NCBI RefSeq assembly: GCF_000380105.1
Contig: NZ_KB904493.1
Coordinates: 1-64,000 of the forward strand
Reading direction: 5' to 3'
DNA from: Streptococcus orisratti DSM 15617
Lineage (GTDB): Bacteria > Bacillota > Bacilli > Lactobacillales > Streptococcaceae
DNA length: 64,000 nucleotides
The position numbers and the translations under genes were made by a program. This document shows, piece after piece, positions 62,819 to 64,000 of the stretch; position 1 is the stretch's first letter; each line of letters begins with the position of its first letter. Under the pieces are notes generated by a model that did not search any database, had not been told where the DNA came from, and was given only the letters and a program-made list of their open reading frames with translations.

Positions 62819-63799
62819 TTAGAGAGATTTTAACGAATTATACATAATTGCCTTGATGGAATGCATGCGATTTTCAGCTTCTTGAAAAATAATAGAACTG
62901 TATTTTTGAAAAACTTCGTCAGTGATTTCCAGTTCAGCCAAGCCATATTTAGCATAGATTTCTTGACCAATCTCAGTGTTAAGGTCATGGAAAGCCGGCA
63001 AGCAGTGCATGACAATAACATTTGGATTTTCAGTCTTAGCCAGCAGGTCAGCATTGATTTGATAAGGCAGTAGCAAGTCAATCCTTTCCTTGAAATCCAC
63101 GTCTTCTCCCATAGATACCCAAACATCAGTATAGAGCATATCAACTCCCTTAACTTCATTGATATCATCCGTAACAGTTAATTTAGCTCCTGCGTTGTGC
63201 TGCTCTGCCATTGCCACAATCTCAACCTCAGGCTGCAAATCAGTTGGTGCGATAATCTTAACGTTGACGCCCAAGATAGCTGAGGTTACTAAAAGAGAAT
63301 TTGCCATGTTATTGCGACCATCACCGACATAAGCAATGGTCAAACCTTCCAACTTTCCAAAAACTTCTTTCAAAGTCATAAAATCTGCAATCATCTGTGT
63401 GGGGTGCCAAGTATCGGTCAGTCCATTCCAAACAGGTACTCCAGCGTACTCAGCCAAGGTTTCCACATCCTCTTGCTTGAAACCTCGGTACTCAATCCCA
63501 TCAAACATGGAACCCAAAACCTTAGCTGTGTCAACAACCGATTCTTTCTTCCCTAGCTGAATTTCGCCAGCACCAAGATAAGTCACATTCATTCCCAAGT
63601 CTTGCCCCGCAACTGTGAAGGCAGAACGTGTTCTTGTTGAGGCCTTTTCAAAAATTAAAGCGATATTTAAACCATCTAAATATTTATGCGAAATTTTTGC
63701 ATTTTTGAGTTCCTTAAATTTCAATCCTAGATCGATTAATGCTTCTAGTTCTTCTTTGCTAAAATCAATTTCTTTTAAAAACGACCGATTTTTTACCAT
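62819..63799 (-). CDS. argF: Ornithine carbamoyltransferase (anabolic type, ArgF/OTC)
   Basis: 326 residues. Carbamoyl-phosphate motif [12 protein letters not shown] (STRTR about residues 55-59), HPTQMIADF and the ornithine site HCLPAFHD (about 268-275). It converts ornithine and carbamoyl phosphate to citrulline. The ATG at 63799 has AGGAGT 6 nt before it; the longer frame is not supported. It is not in an arc operon here (no arcA or arcC), so it may serve arginine synthesis, or it may be the arcB-type enzyme displaced; sequence alone does not decide. Confidence 0.93.
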   Translation of the reverse strand: MVKNRSFLKEIDFSKEELEALIDLGLKFKELKNAKISHKYLDGLNIALIFEKASTRTRSAFTVAGQDLGMNVTYLGAGEIQLGKKESVVDTAKVLGSMFDGIEYRGFKQEDVETLAEYAGVPVWNGLTDTWHPTQMIADFMTLKEVFGKLEGLTIAYVGDGRNNMANSLLVTSAILGVNVKIIAPTDLQPEVEIVAMAEQHNAGAKLTVTDDINEVKGVDMLYTDVWVSMGEDVDFKERIDLLLPYQINADLLAKTENPNVIVMHCLPAFHDLNTEIGQEIYAKYGLAELEITDEVFQKYSSIIFQEAENRMHSIKAIMYNSLKSL

Positions 63800-63833
63800 A
63801 CTGTTACTCCTATATCGTGTAATAATATAATTT

Positions 63834-63861
63834 ATTTTAGCATAATTATTCACTATGTCAA
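63834..63861 (-). promoter_or_regulatory. argF promoter
   Basis: TTGACA (63856-63861) and TAAAAT (63834-63839) on the minus strand with a 16-bp spacer, 35 bp before the start codon. No clear ARG-box palindrome is visible around it. Confidence 0.7.
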
Positions 63862-63906
63862 GAAAATTCTCCGAAACATTCACAAAAAATGTATTTTTAA
63901 TGACTT

Positions 63907-63933
63907 TTAGCACTCCTATGGTGTAAGTGCTAA
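63907..63933 (+). promoter_or_regulatory. CIRCE element (HrcA operator)
   Basis: TTAGCACTC-N9-AAGTGCTAA, differing from the CIRCE consensus TTAGCACTC-N9-GAGTGCTAA by one base (A for G) in the right arm. It precedes a promoter that points out of the window, so a class I heat-shock operon (hrcA-grpE-dnaK or groESL) is expected beyond the right edge. Confidence 0.9.
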
Positions 63934-63951
63934 AAATCATAATCTTTTTAC

Positions 63952-63979
63952 TTGATTTCTATATTCCTAGTGCTATAAT
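63952..63979 (+). promoter_or_regulatory. Promoter downstream of the CIRCE element
   Basis: TTGATT (63952-63957), 16-bp spacer, TATAAT (63974-63979) with an extended TGC before the -10. It points to the right edge. The half-site AGTGCTA overlaps the -10 and may be part of a second HrcA contact. Confidence 0.78.
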
Positions 63980-64000
63980 AGAAGCATAAAGTTTGACTAT

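Noticed and set aside
63800-63940. 47-codon N-terminal extension of argF
   Set aside because: The extension crosses the argF promoter and the CIRCE region, and the SD serves the ATG at 63799.

Overview
The window is a contiguous piece of a Streptococcus chromosome. The backbone is streptococcal throughout: yidD-rluB-scpB-scpA-xerD-like-CBS-yfcE-rdgB-murI, glnR-glnA, xseA-xseB-ispA-tlyA-argR-recN, niaR-niaX, mltG-greA and argF. A sactipeptide-type RiPP cluster, feoAB, a Gdx exporter and RUP-like MITEs make the salivarius group (S. thermophilus / salivarius / vestibularis) the best guess. That species call is inference, since no rRNA is present.

Layout. 1-262: end of an IS3-family element. 303-6591: a tight minus-strand housekeeping run (membrane insertion, rRNA pseudouridylation, chromosome segregation, c-di-AMP-type CBS protein, nucleotide sanitation, glutamate racemase). 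6912-16914: lysA, BI-1, an HD protein, a TrmH/acyP divergent pair, yidC, greA, mltG, a GNAT and murC. 17051-17264: a MITE. 17345-24464: niacin uptake with its repressor, gpmA, a Gdx exporter, a metal-efflux ATPase with an ArsR sensor, pyrD, a 57-residue membrane protein and HU. 24557-26802: ypmS-lipase-degV. 27123-27453: a second MITE copy carrying a nested RUP-like element. 27643-35510: glnA-glnR, then DNA repair and isoprenoid genes. 35673-41228: accessory genes, including a glycine-rich membrane protein whose promoter spacer holds a C9/G9 tract, an orphan RelB-like antitoxin and a MerR-SDR cluster. 41229-45333: an ABC transporter with a divergent TetR regulator and two matching operators. 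45397-55567: nucleotidyltransferase, nnrD-folD, a BcrA/LanFEG-like ABC system divergent from its two-component system, and the feo operon. 55834-60709: two Rgg-type regulators and the RiPP cluster. 60885-64000: polar amino-acid ABC transporter, DUF1797, argF, and at the right edge a CIRCE element with a promoter pointing out of the window.

The most interesting accessory locus is 55834-60709. It has a 27-residue precursor ending in a CGGGC-LNL tail, a radical SAM/SPASM enzyme with a full set of cluster cysteines, and an ABC exporter without a peptidase domain. Two rgg paralogues read the other way. One is frameshifted by a perfect 13-bp tandem duplication whose removal restores a 282-codon frame. 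The core has two CxxxC-spaced cysteines that could each form a four-residue thioether ring. This matches what I remember of streptosactin (the GGG group of streptococcal radical-SAM RiPPs), so the class is probably known, while the broken regulator and the absent short hydrophobic peptide gene are features of this strain.

Regulation can be read directly at many loci: NiaR, GlnR, CzrA-type, TetR-type and MerR-type operators, a CIRCE site, a homopolymeric tract in a promoter spacer, and an apparently leaderless trmH transcript.
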